Of a stretch of DNA of 64,000 nucleotides, positions 43,174 to 51,973 are shown in pieces. A program made the translations under genes and the position numbers. The stretch lies in NCBI RefSeq assembly GCF_900115285.1, contig NZ_FOYW01000001.1, forward strand, positions 2,205,272 through 2,269,271, read 5' to 3'. Position 1 is the first letter of the stretch, and each line of letters opens with the position of its first letter. Below the pieces are notes generated by a model. The model did no database searches. It saw nothing but the letters and a program-made list of their open reading frames with translations, and was not told the origin of the DNA. The stretch comes from Marinobacter daqiaonensis (lineage in GTDB: Bacteria > Pseudomonadota > Gammaproteobacteria > Pseudomonadales > Oleiphilaceae).

Positions 43174-44808
43174 ATGACCACCATCGCTGATCGGCCAGGG
43201 TGGGTGTTCTATTGCTCGCTGGTGCTGCTTGCAGGCTTCGTTGGTATCGGAATCTGGTTTCCTGAGCAGCTGGCTTATGGGGCGTCGCAGGCACTCGCCT
43301 TCACGACGGAGCACTTCGGCTGGCTGTACCTGTTCGCGGCAACAGCCTTTCTGTTCTTCTGCGTGGGTGTGGCCCTGTCTGACTATGGCCATATTCGCCT
43401 GGGTGCGGATGGGGAAAGTCCTGAATTCGCCTACCCCGCCTGGCTGGGGATGATTTTTTCCGCAGGCATGGGCATCGGCCTTGTGTTCTGGGGCGTTGCC
43501 GAGCCCATGACCCACTACAACGAGCCACCCCTGGGGCTGGCCACACCACAAACGCCTGAGGCCGCGAGCCTGGGCATGCGTTACTCCCTGTTCCACTGGG
43601 GCTTTCATCAATGGGCCAACTTCGCTCTGGTGGGGCTCGCCATCGCCTACGTGCGGTTCCGTCAGCAACGACCCGGACTGATCAGCGAGGCCTTCCGGGC
43701 ATCCCTGGGAGGTCGTGTGGATGGCGGGTTCGGCCATGCCATCAACATTCTCGCAGTGGTATCCACCGTGTTCGGCGTTGCCACAACCCTCGGGCTGGGG
43801 ATCATCCAGATCAACAGCGGCCTGAATACCGTCGCTGACGTCGGCTTTGGCATCACCCAGCAACTGTCGATACTGGGTGGCATATCCATCATTTTCCTTA
43901 TTTGCGCCCTGTTCCCCCTGGAAAGTGGCGTACGCTACGTCAGCGATGCCAATATGGTGCTGGCCTCTGCCGTTCTCCTTTTCGTTTTCTTCGCGGGACC
44001 GACCGACTTCATCACTGCTGCGATGACCAACGCCATTGGGGAATACTTCGGCAATGTCATTGGCATGAGCCTGGTAATGACACCCTATACCGGCGAGGAC
44101 TGGGTAGAGCGGTGGACCATTTTCTACTGGGCCTGGGGGCTGTCATGGGCGCCCTTTGTAGGAAGCTTCATAGCCCGGATATCCCGGGGGCGCACCATCC
44201 GTGAGTTTGTTCTCGGGGTCATCGGCATGCCGGTGCTCCTGAGCATCGTCTGGTTTGCAACTTTTGGCGGCTCTGCCCTGTTTTTCGAACTGTTCGAGGA
44301 GGCCGGCATCGCAGCGGCGGTAAGTCAGGAAATCAGCTCGGGACTGTTCCAGATGCTGGCGTTGCTGCCGGCCAACGACATTGTCGCTCCTCTCGTCCTG
44401 CTTCTGATCATCCTCTTCGTCATCACATCCGCAAATTCGGCCACCTTCGTTCTGGGCATGTTCACCAGTCAGGGCACCCTGGATCCGAAGCGGTGGCTCC
44501 GGATTCTGTGGGGCGTCTCGCAGGTTCTCGTGGCGGGTGTGCTGCTGATGAGCGGCGGCCTGGCGGCACTGCAGACGATCTCCATCGTGGCAGCGTTTCC
44601 GTTCATGGTGCTGATGATCTTTATGGCAGCCTCCCTGCTGAAATCCCTGCGCAACGAGCGGCGCCAGTCCGAATTCCACGAGGCGCTGCTTCGGGAGCGT
44701 ATGGCGCGCATGCTGGAGGAACATGAAAAGAGGCGGGAACAGGAAGGTGCGCTCCGGGAGGAGACCGCTACCGGCGACAGGCCCGGTAGCGGCTATTCGG
44801 ATCAGTAA
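43174..44808 (+). CDS. BCCT-family betaine/choline/carnitine transporter
   Basis: A 544-residue carrier with 12 helices. The Trp box of the family is visible in WTIFYWAWGLSWAPFVGSF, and GMGIGLVFWGVAEPM is the glycine-rich helix. A charged C-terminal tail (ERMARMLEEHEKRREQEGAL) could sense osmolarity, as in BetP. The 3' end overlaps the convergent OYE gene by 7 bases. Confidence 0.95.
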   Translation: MTTIADRPGWVFYCSLVLLAGFVGIGIWFPEQLAYGASQALAFTTEHFGWLYLFAATAFLFFCVGVALSDYGHIRLGADGESPEFAYPAWLGMIFSAGMGIGLVFWGVAEPMTHYNEPPLGLATPQTPEAASLGMRYSLFHWGFHQWANFALVGLAIAYVRFRQQRPGLISEAFRASLGGRVDGGFGHAINILAVVSTVFGVATTLGLGIIQINSGLNTVADVGFGITQQLSILGGISIIFLICALFPLESGVRYVSDANMVLASAVLLFVFFAGPTDFITAAMTNAIGEYFGNVIGMSLVMTPYTGEDWVERWTIFYWAWGLSWAPFVGSFIARISRGRTIREFVLGVIGMPVLLSIVWFATFGGSALFFELFEEAGIAAAVSQEISSGLFQMLALLPANDIVAPLVLLLIILFVITSANSATFVLGMFTSQGTLDPKRWLRILWGVSQVLVAGVLLMSGGLAALQTISIVAAFPFMVLMIFMAASLLKSLRNERRQSEFHEALLRERMARMLEEHEKRREQEGALREETATGDRPGSGYSDQ

Positions 44809-45914
44809 AGTTCGCCAAGGGAGGCCTTGCGGAAAGGCTCCACCTCGGCGGATCGACCCTCTTTCACCTTGACCAGCCACTCCGGGTCCTGCAGAAGGGC
44901 CCGGCCGACGGCGATCAGGTCAAACTCATCATTGTTCATACGCTCAACCAGCTCATCAATTCCCGCCTCGGAAACAGCCTCCTGTTTGCTGGCGAAGGTG
45001 CCGGCAATGAAGTCCTCCGTCAGGCCGACGCTGCCCACGGACATGGTGGGCATGCCGGTGATCTTCTTGACCCAGCCCGCCAGGTTGAGATTGGAGCCTT
45101 CGAATTCCGGCTCCCAGAAGCGACGGGTGGAAGCATGGAAGATGTCCACACCCGCATCCACCAGTGGCCTGAGGAAGGCTTCCAGCTCTTCCGGCGTCTG
45201 TGCCAGCCTGGCGTCGTAGTCCTGCATCTTCCACTGGGAAAAGCGCAGCATGATGGGAAAGTCCGGACCCACCTTCTCGCGGATGGCCTCGATAATCTCG
45301 ATGGCGAAGCGCTGCCGGTTGAGCATGCTGCCGCCGTATTCGTCGTCGCGCTGGTTGGTGCCCTCCCAGAAGAACTGGTCGATCAGGTAGCCGTGGGCAC
45401 CGTGAACCTCAACACCATCAAAGCCAATGGCCTTGGCATCGGCGGCGGCATCGGCGAACGCCCTGACCACATCCTGGATGTCCTGCTTCGTCATGACCTT
45501 GCACACCACCTTGCCAGGCCTGTTCATACCGGATGGCGCATAACCCGGCACACTGGGGTCCGGTTCGATTCCCTCTTTGCGAACCGCACCGACGTGCCAC
45601 AACTGCGGGAAAATCTTCCCCCCCACCTCATGGACGGCATCCACCACTTTCTTCCAGCCAGCCAGGGCCTTCTCTCCGTGGAAGAAGGGAACGTTCTGGT
45701 AGCCATTGGCGGCAATATGGTTGACGGTGGTGCCCTCGGTAATCAGAAGTCCTACGCCATTCTCGGCCCGACGTTTGTAGTACGCCACCACGTCATCAGT
45801 GGGGACATTGCCCGGGGAGAAGTTGCGGGTCATGGGGGCCATGGCCACGCGGTTGGCGAGCTTCAGGGATTTTATTTCAAACGGCTCGAAAAGAGGGCCG
45901 AGGTTCGCGGACAT
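44802..45914 (-). CDS. NADH:flavin oxidoreductase, Old Yellow Enzyme family
   Basis: A 370-residue FMN TIM-barrel enzyme. NRVAMAPMTRNF, the substrate-binding HGAHGYLIDQFFWEGTNQR and MLRFSQWKMQDYD fit the family; the C-terminus contains GRALLQDPEWLVKV. It would reduce electrophilic alkenes such as enones or nitroesters. An HxlR regulator is divergent with 151 bp between and probably controls it. Confidence 0.92.
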   Translation of the reverse strand: MSANLGPLFEPFEIKSLKLANRVAMAPMTRNFSPGNVPTDDVVAYYKRRAENGVGLLITEGTTVNHIAANGYQNVPFFHGEKALAGWKKVVDAVHEVGGKIFPQLWHVGAVRKEGIEPDPSVPGYAPSGMNRPGKVVCKVMTKQDIQDVVRAFADAAADAKAIGFDGVEVHGAHGYLIDQFFWEGTNQRDDEYGGSMLNRQRFAIEIIEAIREKVGPDFPIMLRFSQWKMQDYDARLAQTPEELEAFLRPLVDAGVDIFHASTRRFWEPEFEGSNLNLAGWVKKITGMPTMSVGSVGLTEDFIAGTFASKQEAVSEAGIDELVERMNNDEFDLIAVGRALLQDPEWLVKVKEGRSAEVEPFRKASLGELY

Positions 45915-46065
45915 GGGGGACGCACTCCTGACAGTTTTTGGATGGGTATCCGGGTGAATTCGTGATTTCGGGCCGTGGTGAGGGGCAGGCTCCCGAATAT
46001 GGTCTCTTTACGAAACCTTATTCAATCCGGTTTCATATTGCAACCCTATTGCGTACACTTTGACC

Positions 46066-46542
46066 ATGGCAAGAAAACGTTTTGATGATTCCAGCTGCTC
46101 CGTCGCCCGGGCCCTCAATGAAGTGGGGGACTGGTGGTCACTGCTGATTGTACTGCAGGCCATGTATGGCACCCGTCGCTTCGTGGACTTCCAGCAGGAA
46201 CTGGGCATCGCCCGCAACATCCTGGTGGACAGGTTGTGCCGCCTGGTGGATAACGAAGTTCTGCGCAAGGTGGACGTGGGCGAACACGGACCCCGTTTTG
46301 AATACCGTCTTACCGACAAGGGCCGGGACCTGTTTCCGGTGGTCATCGCCCTGCGCCAGTGGGGGGACAGGTACAACCCCAGCCCGGACCAGCCACCTCT
46401 GGATCTTCGTGACCGCCCCTCGGGCCGGCCCATCCGTCAGTTGGAAGTGCAGGATGCGGAGGGCAAACCCCTGACCGTGCGTGACGTCTTCGTGGCGGAG
46501 GACAATAATGAAGCCCCCTCCAACGGCAAGAAGCAGGCCTGA
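46066..46542 (+). CDS. HxlR-family transcriptional regulator
   Basis: A 158-residue winged-helix regulator. CSVARALNEVGDWWSLLIVL and FQQELGIARNILVDRLCRL, then EYRLTDKGRDLFPVVIALRQ are the HxlR signature. The second Cys/electrophile-sensing type cannot be decided: one Cys (Cys9) precedes the helix in the position used by redox- or aldehyde-sensing members. It is divergent from the OYE gene. Confidence 0.9.
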   Translation: MARKRFDDSSCSVARALNEVGDWWSLLIVLQAMYGTRRFVDFQQELGIARNILVDRLCRLVDNEVLRKVDVGEHGPRFEYRLTDKGRDLFPVVIALRQWGDRYNPSPDQPPLDLRDRPSGRPIRQLEVQDAEGKPLTVRDVFVAEDNNEAPSNGKKQA

Positions 46543-46694
46543 CAGATTCGGTGATTTTCGGACTTTTTGAGCTGAATCAATGTTCTGCAAGCACCATTGC
46601 GCTCCAGGATAGACTCTTGCGTTAGATCAATTCCCTTTTTCGCCGCCGCGTTAGCCTTGACCCGTCAACAACTTTTGGTCAAGGAGTTACATCT

Positions 46695-47387
46695 ATGTCC
46701 CGTAAATTCACTCTGAGCGTTCTCGCGGCAGGCCTTCTGGCGGCAACTTCCGCGCAGGCCTATCAGGCGGGGGATATCATTATCAGGGCTGGCGCTGTTG
46801 CGGTAGACCCGCAGGAGTCGAGCGGCAGCGTACTGGCGGATGGCGCTGATCTGGGTGGCTGGGAGGTCGGCCTGGACTCGAACCGACAGCTGGGCCTGGC
46901 AGGCACCTATATGGTGACCAGCCATATCGGTGTGGGACTTCTGGCGGCGACACCGTTCAAGCACAATATCAGCGCAGCCGGCGCCATTGCCGGCGCCGGC
47001 AAGCTGGGGGAAACCAAGCACCTGCCCCCGACACTGACTCTGCAGTACTACCCGATGGGATCCGCCAGCCGTTTCCAGCCTTACGCCGGCCTTGGGGTCA
47101 ACTACACCATCTTCTTCGAGGAGGCGACCACGGACACGCTGAACGGTGCCCTTGGTGTGGATTCGACCACCCTGGACCTGGATGACAGCGTGGGCATCGC
47201 GGCCGAATTCGGTTTTGACTATGCACTGTCTGAAGAATTCGGTTTCAACGCAGCCATCTGGTGGGCGGATATCGACACCGAAGGCACTATCAGGACCCAG
47301 GCCAGCGGTGCTCCCGGCCCTGTTGGAACCGTCGATGTGGAGATCGACCCCCTGGTCTACATGGTCGGCTTCACCTACAGATTCTGA
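46695..47387 (+). CDS. OmpW-family outer-membrane protein
   Basis: A 230-residue eight-stranded beta-barrel with a clear signal peptide ending SAQA-YQAGD. GDIIIRAGAVAVDPQESSG and the C-terminal VGFTYRF with its final Phe are typical. OmpW-like proteins form hydrophobic channels and are often upregulated during alkane or iron stress. A terminator follows. Confidence 0.95.
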   Translation: MSRKFTLSVLAAGLLAATSAQAYQAGDIIIRAGAVAVDPQESSGSVLADGADLGGWEVGLDSNRQLGLAGTYMVTSHIGVGLLAATPFKHNISAAGAIAGAGKLGETKHLPPTLTLQYYPMGSASRFQPYAGLGVNYTIFFEEATTDTLNGALGVDSTTLDLDDSVGIAAEFGFDYALSEEFGFNAAIWWADIDTEGTIRTQASGAPGPVGTVDVEIDPLVYMVGFTYRF

Positions 47388-47450
47388 TCAGTGTGAGACG
47401 TTCGTGCCCCGGCACCCGTGGACTGGTGGTGCCGGAGCGCGTTCTCCCTT

Positions 47451-47478
47451 GCGGGGCCCTGGTGGCCCCGCTTTTTTT
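47451..47478 (+). terminator. Terminator of ompW-like gene
   Basis: An 8-bp perfect stem GCGGGGCC/GGCCCCGC with a five-base loop is followed by seven T, 63 bp after the stop. Confidence 0.93.
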
Positions 47479-47490
47479 ACTGAAAGAAAA

Positions 47491-47585
47491 TCAGCCACGG
47501 AAAACACGGAAAAACACCAACGAAAAGATCAGAACCAGAATGATTCAGTTCTTTGTCTGGGTTTTTCCGTGTTTTCCGTGGCTGA
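47491..47585. repeat. Perfect 25-bp inverted repeat
   Basis: Arms at 47491-47515 and 47561-47585 are exact reverse complements (they begin TCAGCCACGG and end CCGTGGCTGA) around a 45-base centre that contains further short complementary parts. The arms contain the repeated unit CACGGAAAA. It lies between convergent genes after the terminator and may be a dispersed intergenic repeat or a cruciform-forming element. Confidence 0.9.
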
Positions 47586-47630
47586 AGAATATCTCTTTGC
47601 GGCTATCCGGGGGCTCTCAGCCCCCGAACA

Positions 47631-48956
47631 TCAGGCCGTCTGGCGCGGAGCGGAGCGGCCCTGACCACCACCACTGCGTCCACGGCCGCCGCTGCGACCG
47701 GCGGGCTTCGGGCCGAAGCTGCGCTGGCCCTCGGAACGGCCACTGCCACTGCGAGCGCCGCCACCGGCACCACGGTTGCGGGCACGGCTGGGGTCGGCCT
47801 TGGCCTTGGGCTTCAGCGGCAGGTTGTTGATGGGCTCGAAGCCCTCCACTTCCTTGCGGGGCAGCTGCTTCTTGATCAGCTTCTCGATATCCGCCAGCAG
47901 CTTGCCTTCGTCTGCGCTGACCAGTGACAGGGCATGACCGCTCTCGCCAGCACGACCGGTGCGGCCGATGCGGTGGACATAGTCCTCCGGCACATTGGGC
48001 AGCTCGAAGTTCACCACCTGGGGCAACTGCTTGATGTCCAGGCCGCGGGCCGCGATGTCCGTGGCCACCAGCACACGGATATCCCCCTGCTTGAACTCCG
48101 CCAGAGCCCGGGTACGGGCGCCCTGGGACTTGTTGCCGTGGATGGCGGCGGCCTTGATGCCGTCGCCTTCCAGCTTCTTGGTCAGGCGGTTTGCGCCATG
48201 CTTGGTGCGGGTGAACACCAGCACCTGCTCCCAGTTGTTATCCCGCACCAGCTTGCTCAGCAGGGCGGATTTCTGGCTCTGGTCCACCGGATAGACCGAC
48301 TGCAGGACCTTCTCGGCAGTGGTGTTACGGACCGCGACGTCCACCTGTACCGGGTTGTTCAACAGGCCCTGGGCCAGGGTACGGATCTCGTTGGAGAAGG
48401 TGGCGGAAAACAGCAGGTTCTGACGCTTCGCCGGCAGCAGTGCGAGAATCTTGCGGATATCGCGGATAAAGCCCATGTCCAGCATGCGGTCGGCTTCATC
48501 CAGTACCAGGATTTCCACTTCGTCAAAGCGCACGGCGTTCTGCTGGTAAAGGTCCATCAGGCGACCGGGCGTGGCCACCAGCACGTCCAGACCCTTGCGC
48601 AGCTTCATCATCTGCGGGTTGATCTTGACGCCACCGAACACCACGGCGGCCTTGGTGGGCACGTATTTGCTGTACAGGTTCACACTGTCATGGACCTGGG
48701 CCGCCAGCTCACGGGTCGGCGTGAGGATCAGGGCGCGGGGACCCTTGCCGGTGCGCGGGTTGGCGCTCAGGCGCTGCAGCAAAGGCAGGGTAAAGCCGGC
48801 GGTCTTGCCGGTACCGGTCTGGGCGGCCGCCATCACGTCCTTGCCGGACAGTACGGCAGGAATGGCCTGGGCCTGGATGGGGGACGGGGTTTCATAGCCC
48901 TGGTCGGTGGTTGCACGGACCAGTTGCTCGGACAGACCGAGTGAAGAAAAACTCAT
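47631..48956 (-). CDS. rhlE: DEAD-box RNA helicase RhlE
   Basis: A 441-residue ATP-dependent RNA helicase. The Q motif starts [12 protein letters not shown], motif I is [13 protein letters not shown] is in [14 protein letters not shown] is in LFSATF and motif VI is [12 protein letters not shown] basic Gly/Arg/Ser-rich C-terminal tail (about 65 residues) is as in RhlE. It probably works in ribosome assembly and RNA turnover. ATG 48956 is chosen because an upstream in-frame stretch lacks homology. Confidence 0.97.
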   Translation of the reverse strand: MSFSSLGLSEQLVRATTDQGYETPSPIQAQAIPAVLSGKDVMAAAQTGTGKTAGFTLPLLQRLSANPRTGKGPRALILTPTRELAAQVHDSVNLYSKYVPTKAAVVFGGVKINPQMMKLRKGLDVLVATPGRLMDLYQQNAVRFDEVEILVLDEADRMLDMGFIRDIRKILALLPAKRQNLLFSATFSNEIRTLAQGLLNNPVQVDVAVRNTTAEKVLQSVYPVDQSQKSALLSKLVRDNNWEQVLVFTRTKHGANRLTKKLEGDGIKAAAIHGNKSQGARTRALAEFKQGDIRVLVATDIAARGLDIKQLPQVVNFELPNVPEDYVHRIGRTGRAGESGHALSLVSADEGKLLADIEKLIKKQLPRKEVEGFEPINNLPLKPKAKADPSRARNRGAGGGARSGSGRSEGQRSFGPKPAGRSGGRGRSGGGQGRSAPRQTA

Positions 48957-49234
48957 ATTTGATGAACTCTTGATTGTTCTGCCTCCACGATCGACGGTAA
49001 ATCCGTTAACGAATGTGGGCAGATGCCATGGCAAAGCATGGAGTATAAAGACGACTACGGTCCTTCGCCGGTATCGGGAGGACGTCCTCTGACGGGTCGT
49101 ATGAAAGTATTCGCACGGAGGCCTTGTGGCCGAAACTGCGGATCCTTAGAGGCAGGATGCGGGCACGTTAACAGAGCCCCCGGAGAATAGCCATAGGTGT
49201 TTGTCGCCAATATCCCGGGCCCCGTAATGTTTCA

Positions 49235-50590
49235 CTATGGAGCCAGCATCCAGGTCATCGTGGCCGCCAGCAACCCGCCAGCCAGCAGACTGACCACCGA
49301 GTGCGACAGATTCCACCGGAATGCGGCCACCCTGGCGGAATAGCCGGTGACCCTCTCCATCAGTAACGAATTGGCCGAATAGGGTGTACCCCCTGTGGTG
49401 ATGCCCCAGCCGGACACCATGCCGATTCCCAGCCCCAGAACCGACTCCACGGGCCAGATGGGGCCAAGCACACCGCCGGTCAGGGTGCCGATGACAATCG
49501 GGTTCAGGCCCAGCATACCTCCGCAAAAGAACACCCAGGGCACCAGCGCGGCCACCAGGGGATAGCCCCAGCCCGGCAGAATGAAGCCGGCGCCAAGCCA
49601 CTTCAGGGCAAAACTGCTGATCAGTGCGCCGAGGAAGGCGGAGCCCCCCACGATCACCAGTTCATTGCTGACCGGCGCCATGGACGGCAGCGGATTACGC
49701 TGACCCGCTGGGGCCGTTGCCACGGTATGCACGAACAGCAGGCCCACCATGCTCAGGCAGCTCAGGGTCACCGCCTTGGAATAACTCAGCCCACCGGGCC
49801 CGCTGAGGACAAAGGCCCCCAGGCAGATAACGCCGATAATGGCGGAGAACCGCACCCAGGGGAGGTATCGTTGCCAACCTGATGCCGTTATCTCCAACTG
49901 GGCCGGTCCTGGCTCCTCCCGTTCGATGAACAGCAGACCGCTCAGCAGATAGACAGTGGCCAGGGGCAGGCTGAAGGAAATCAGTTCCCAGCTGTGGAGG
50001 CCGGGCAGGAAGGTGACGGTCATGACCACCGAGATGGACAGCGGGGAACAGGTAGGCGAAGCGCCGAAGCCCCGCAGGGTCCCCCGGCAGGCATTGCGGG
50101 CCATGGCCGAGTCCCCATGGCGCCTGACCTGGCCAGCGATCATCGACGATACCACGCCCACCGAGCCGAAGTTCAGCGGCACGGACAGCACCGTCGTCCC
50201 GAAACTCACGCTGAGGTAACGCGCCGTGGGGCGCCCGGCGAAGAGACTGGCGGAGATCCACTCCAGATCACGGGAGCGGCCCAGCAGAGAGGACAGCAGC
50301 ATCACCGTCAGGATCAGCGCCGTCAGCCGGGTCATGTTGACGGCGCCGTCCATGAGTGCGGAGGGTTCGTCCACCAGGGCCAGCGCGGACATGGCCACCA
50401 GCAGACCAAAGATAATCCTGGCCACCAGACGCAACTCGCGCCAGCCCAGCAGTATCGCCAGTACAATGGCGGCCGCGCCCACCACCGCCATGCCGGGGAC
50501 CAGGGAAAGCACGCCGCACAATAACGCCAGGTAAGCCAGTGCCGACCGGGTGACGGTAAGTACCCCGGTAGAGAAAACGTCTGTCATCAA
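49235..50590 (-). CDS. Polytopic membrane carrier, CoA-transferase operon
   Basis: A 451-residue protein with about 12 hydrophobic helices. It resembles ion-transporter/GntP- or DctM-type carriers by general look (LNPIVIGTLTGGVLGPIWP, GMVSGWGITTGGTPYSANSL), but I cannot name a family. It follows the CoA-transferase B gene by 68 bp and is probably in the same operon. It could move a short-chain carboxylate or be the exit path of a product. Confidence 0.7.
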   Translation of the reverse strand: MMTDVFSTGVLTVTRSALAYLALLCGVLSLVPGMAVVGAAAIVLAILLGWRELRLVARIIFGLLVAMSALALVDEPSALMDGAVNMTRLTALILTVMLLSSLLGRSRDLEWISASLFAGRPTARYLSVSFGTTVLSVPLNFGSVGVVSSMIAGQVRRHGDSAMARNACRGTLRGFGASPTCSPLSISVVMTVTFLPGLHSWELISFSLPLATVYLLSGLLFIEREEPGPAQLEITASGWQRYLPWVRFSAIIGVICLGAFVLSGPGGLSYSKAVTLSCLSMVGLLFVHTVATAPAGQRNPLPSMAPVSNELVIVGGSAFLGALISSFALKWLGAGFILPGWGYPLVAALVPWVFFCGGMLGLNPIVIGTLTGGVLGPIWPVESVLGLGIGMVSGWGITTGGTPYSANSLLMERVTGYSARVAAFRWNLSHSVVSLLAGGLLAATMTWMLAP

Positions 50591-50658
50591 TCAACCTGAA
50601 TCGGGACCGGGGAGTTGAGGTACGCCGCCTCACACCCGGTCGGGATTGCCAGTGCGGG

Positions 50659-51303
50659 TCAGGCTGGCGGCGGCAGGAGGCGGGTGCCGGTTACGGCCTG
50701 GACCTCCGCCAGGGTGTTGCCCGCCACCAGCTCCAGAACCTGCAGCCCCCTTGGGGTTACCTCGAGAACTGCAAGGTCGGTATAGATCCGGTCCACCACC
50801 CCCTTGCCGGTCAGCGGGTACTCACACTCGGTCAGGATCTTGGGTTCGCCGTCACGGGTGCAGTGCTTCATCAGTACATACAGCCTGCGGGCACCCACCG
50901 CCAGGTCCATCGCACCACCGACAGCGGGTGGTTCACTGAGGTCATTGGTAGCCCAACTGGCCAGATCACCGGTGGAGGACACCTGAAACGCACCCAGCAC
51001 AGCAATGTCCAGGTGGCCCCCGCGCATCATGGCGAAGGAGTCCGCATTATCGAAATAGCATCCCCCGGGCAGCAGGGTCACGAATTGCTTGCCGGCATTG
51101 ATCAGGTCAGGGTTTTCCTCACCTGGCGCCGGCGCCGGGCCCACCCCGAGAATGCCGTTCTCGCTATGGTATATCACATGACGATCCCCGGAAACATAGT
51201 TTGCTACCTGGGTCGGCATGCCAATGCCAAGGTTCACATAAGCGCCGTCAGGAATATCCTGAGCGACCCGCCGGGCCATACCTTCGGTATCAAGCCGTTG
51301 CAT
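50659..51303 (-). CDS. 3-oxoacid CoA-transferase, subunit B
   Basis: A 214-residue beta subunit (PcaJ/ScoB/AtoA-like). The catalytic glutamate is in YHSENGILGVGPAP. NLGIGMPTQVANYV opens the domain. It overlaps subunit A by 14 bases, so they are translationally coupled. The complex moves CoA from succinyl- or acetyl-CoA to a carboxylate. The acid is unknown, but uptake genes upstream suggest it is imported. Confidence 0.93.
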   Translation of the reverse strand: MQRLDTEGMARRVAQDIPDGAYVNLGIGMPTQVANYVSGDRHVIYHSENGILGVGPAPAPGEENPDLINAGKQFVTLLPGGCYFDNADSFAMMRGGHLDIAVLGAFQVSSTGDLASWATNDLSEPPAVGGAMDLAVGARRLYVLMKHCTRDGEPKILTECEYPLTGKGVVDRIYTDLAVLEVTPRGLQVLELVAGNTLAEVQAVTGTRLLPPPA

Positions 51304-51973
51304 TGATCAGACCCTCCTGTAGCACAACCGTATCCACAAAGATGCCGGGGGTCACCACGCTTTCCGGGTCCAGGTCGCCCACTTCGACAATCTGCTTCAC
51401 CTCGGCAATAGTAATTCTGGCCGCCATGGCCATGGACGGATTGAAGTTACGGCCGGCGGTGTTGTAGGTCAGATTGCCCCAGGCATCGCCCTTCTCGCCA
51501 CGGATGAGGGCCACATCCGCATGGAGCGCCGTTTCCATCACATACCCCCTGCCATTGAACAACCGGGTTTCCTTTCCTTCTGCCAGCCGGGTGCCGTAGG
51601 CCGTTGGTGTATAGAAGGCCGCCAGACCCGCCCCGGCGGCACGGATGCGTTCACCAAGGGTGCCCTGGGGAACCAGCTCGAATTCGATGGACCCTTCCCT
51701 GAAGCGCCTCTGCAGCCAGACCGAACCCCTGGAACGGGGAAACGAACACACCACCTTGCGCACCATTCCGTCCCGCAGCAGGGACGCGATGCCCTCCTCG
51801 GCGACGCCGGCATTATTGGAAATGATGGTCAGATCCTTTGGACCATGACGGCGCAGTGCCTCGATCAGCTCCAGCGGGATGCCGGAACTGCCAAAGCCAC
51901 CGATCATGACGACATCGCCATCCTTGACCACGGAGATCGCCTCCGCCATGGAACTACAGACTTTGTTGATCAC
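51290..51973 (-). CDS. 3-oxoacid CoA-transferase, subunit A
   Basis: A 227-residue alpha subunit (PcaI/ScoA/AtoD-like). GDVVMIGGFGSSGIPLELIE is the family signature, and KGDAWGNLTYNTAGRNFNP is the conserved end part. Its ATG overlaps the stop of the TRAP permease gene by four bases, so transport and activation are coupled. Confidence 0.94.
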   Translation of the reverse strand: MINKVCSSMAEAISVVKDGDVVMIGGFGSSGIPLELIEALRRHGPKDLTIISNNAGVAEEGIASLLRDGMVRKVVCSFPRSRGSVWLQRRFREGSIEFELVPQGTLGERIRAAGAGLAAFYTPTAYGTRLAEGKETRLFNGRGYVMETALHADVALIRGEKGDAWGNLTYNTAGRNFNPSMAMAARITIAEVKQIVEVGDLDPESVVTPGIFVDTVVLQEGLINATA

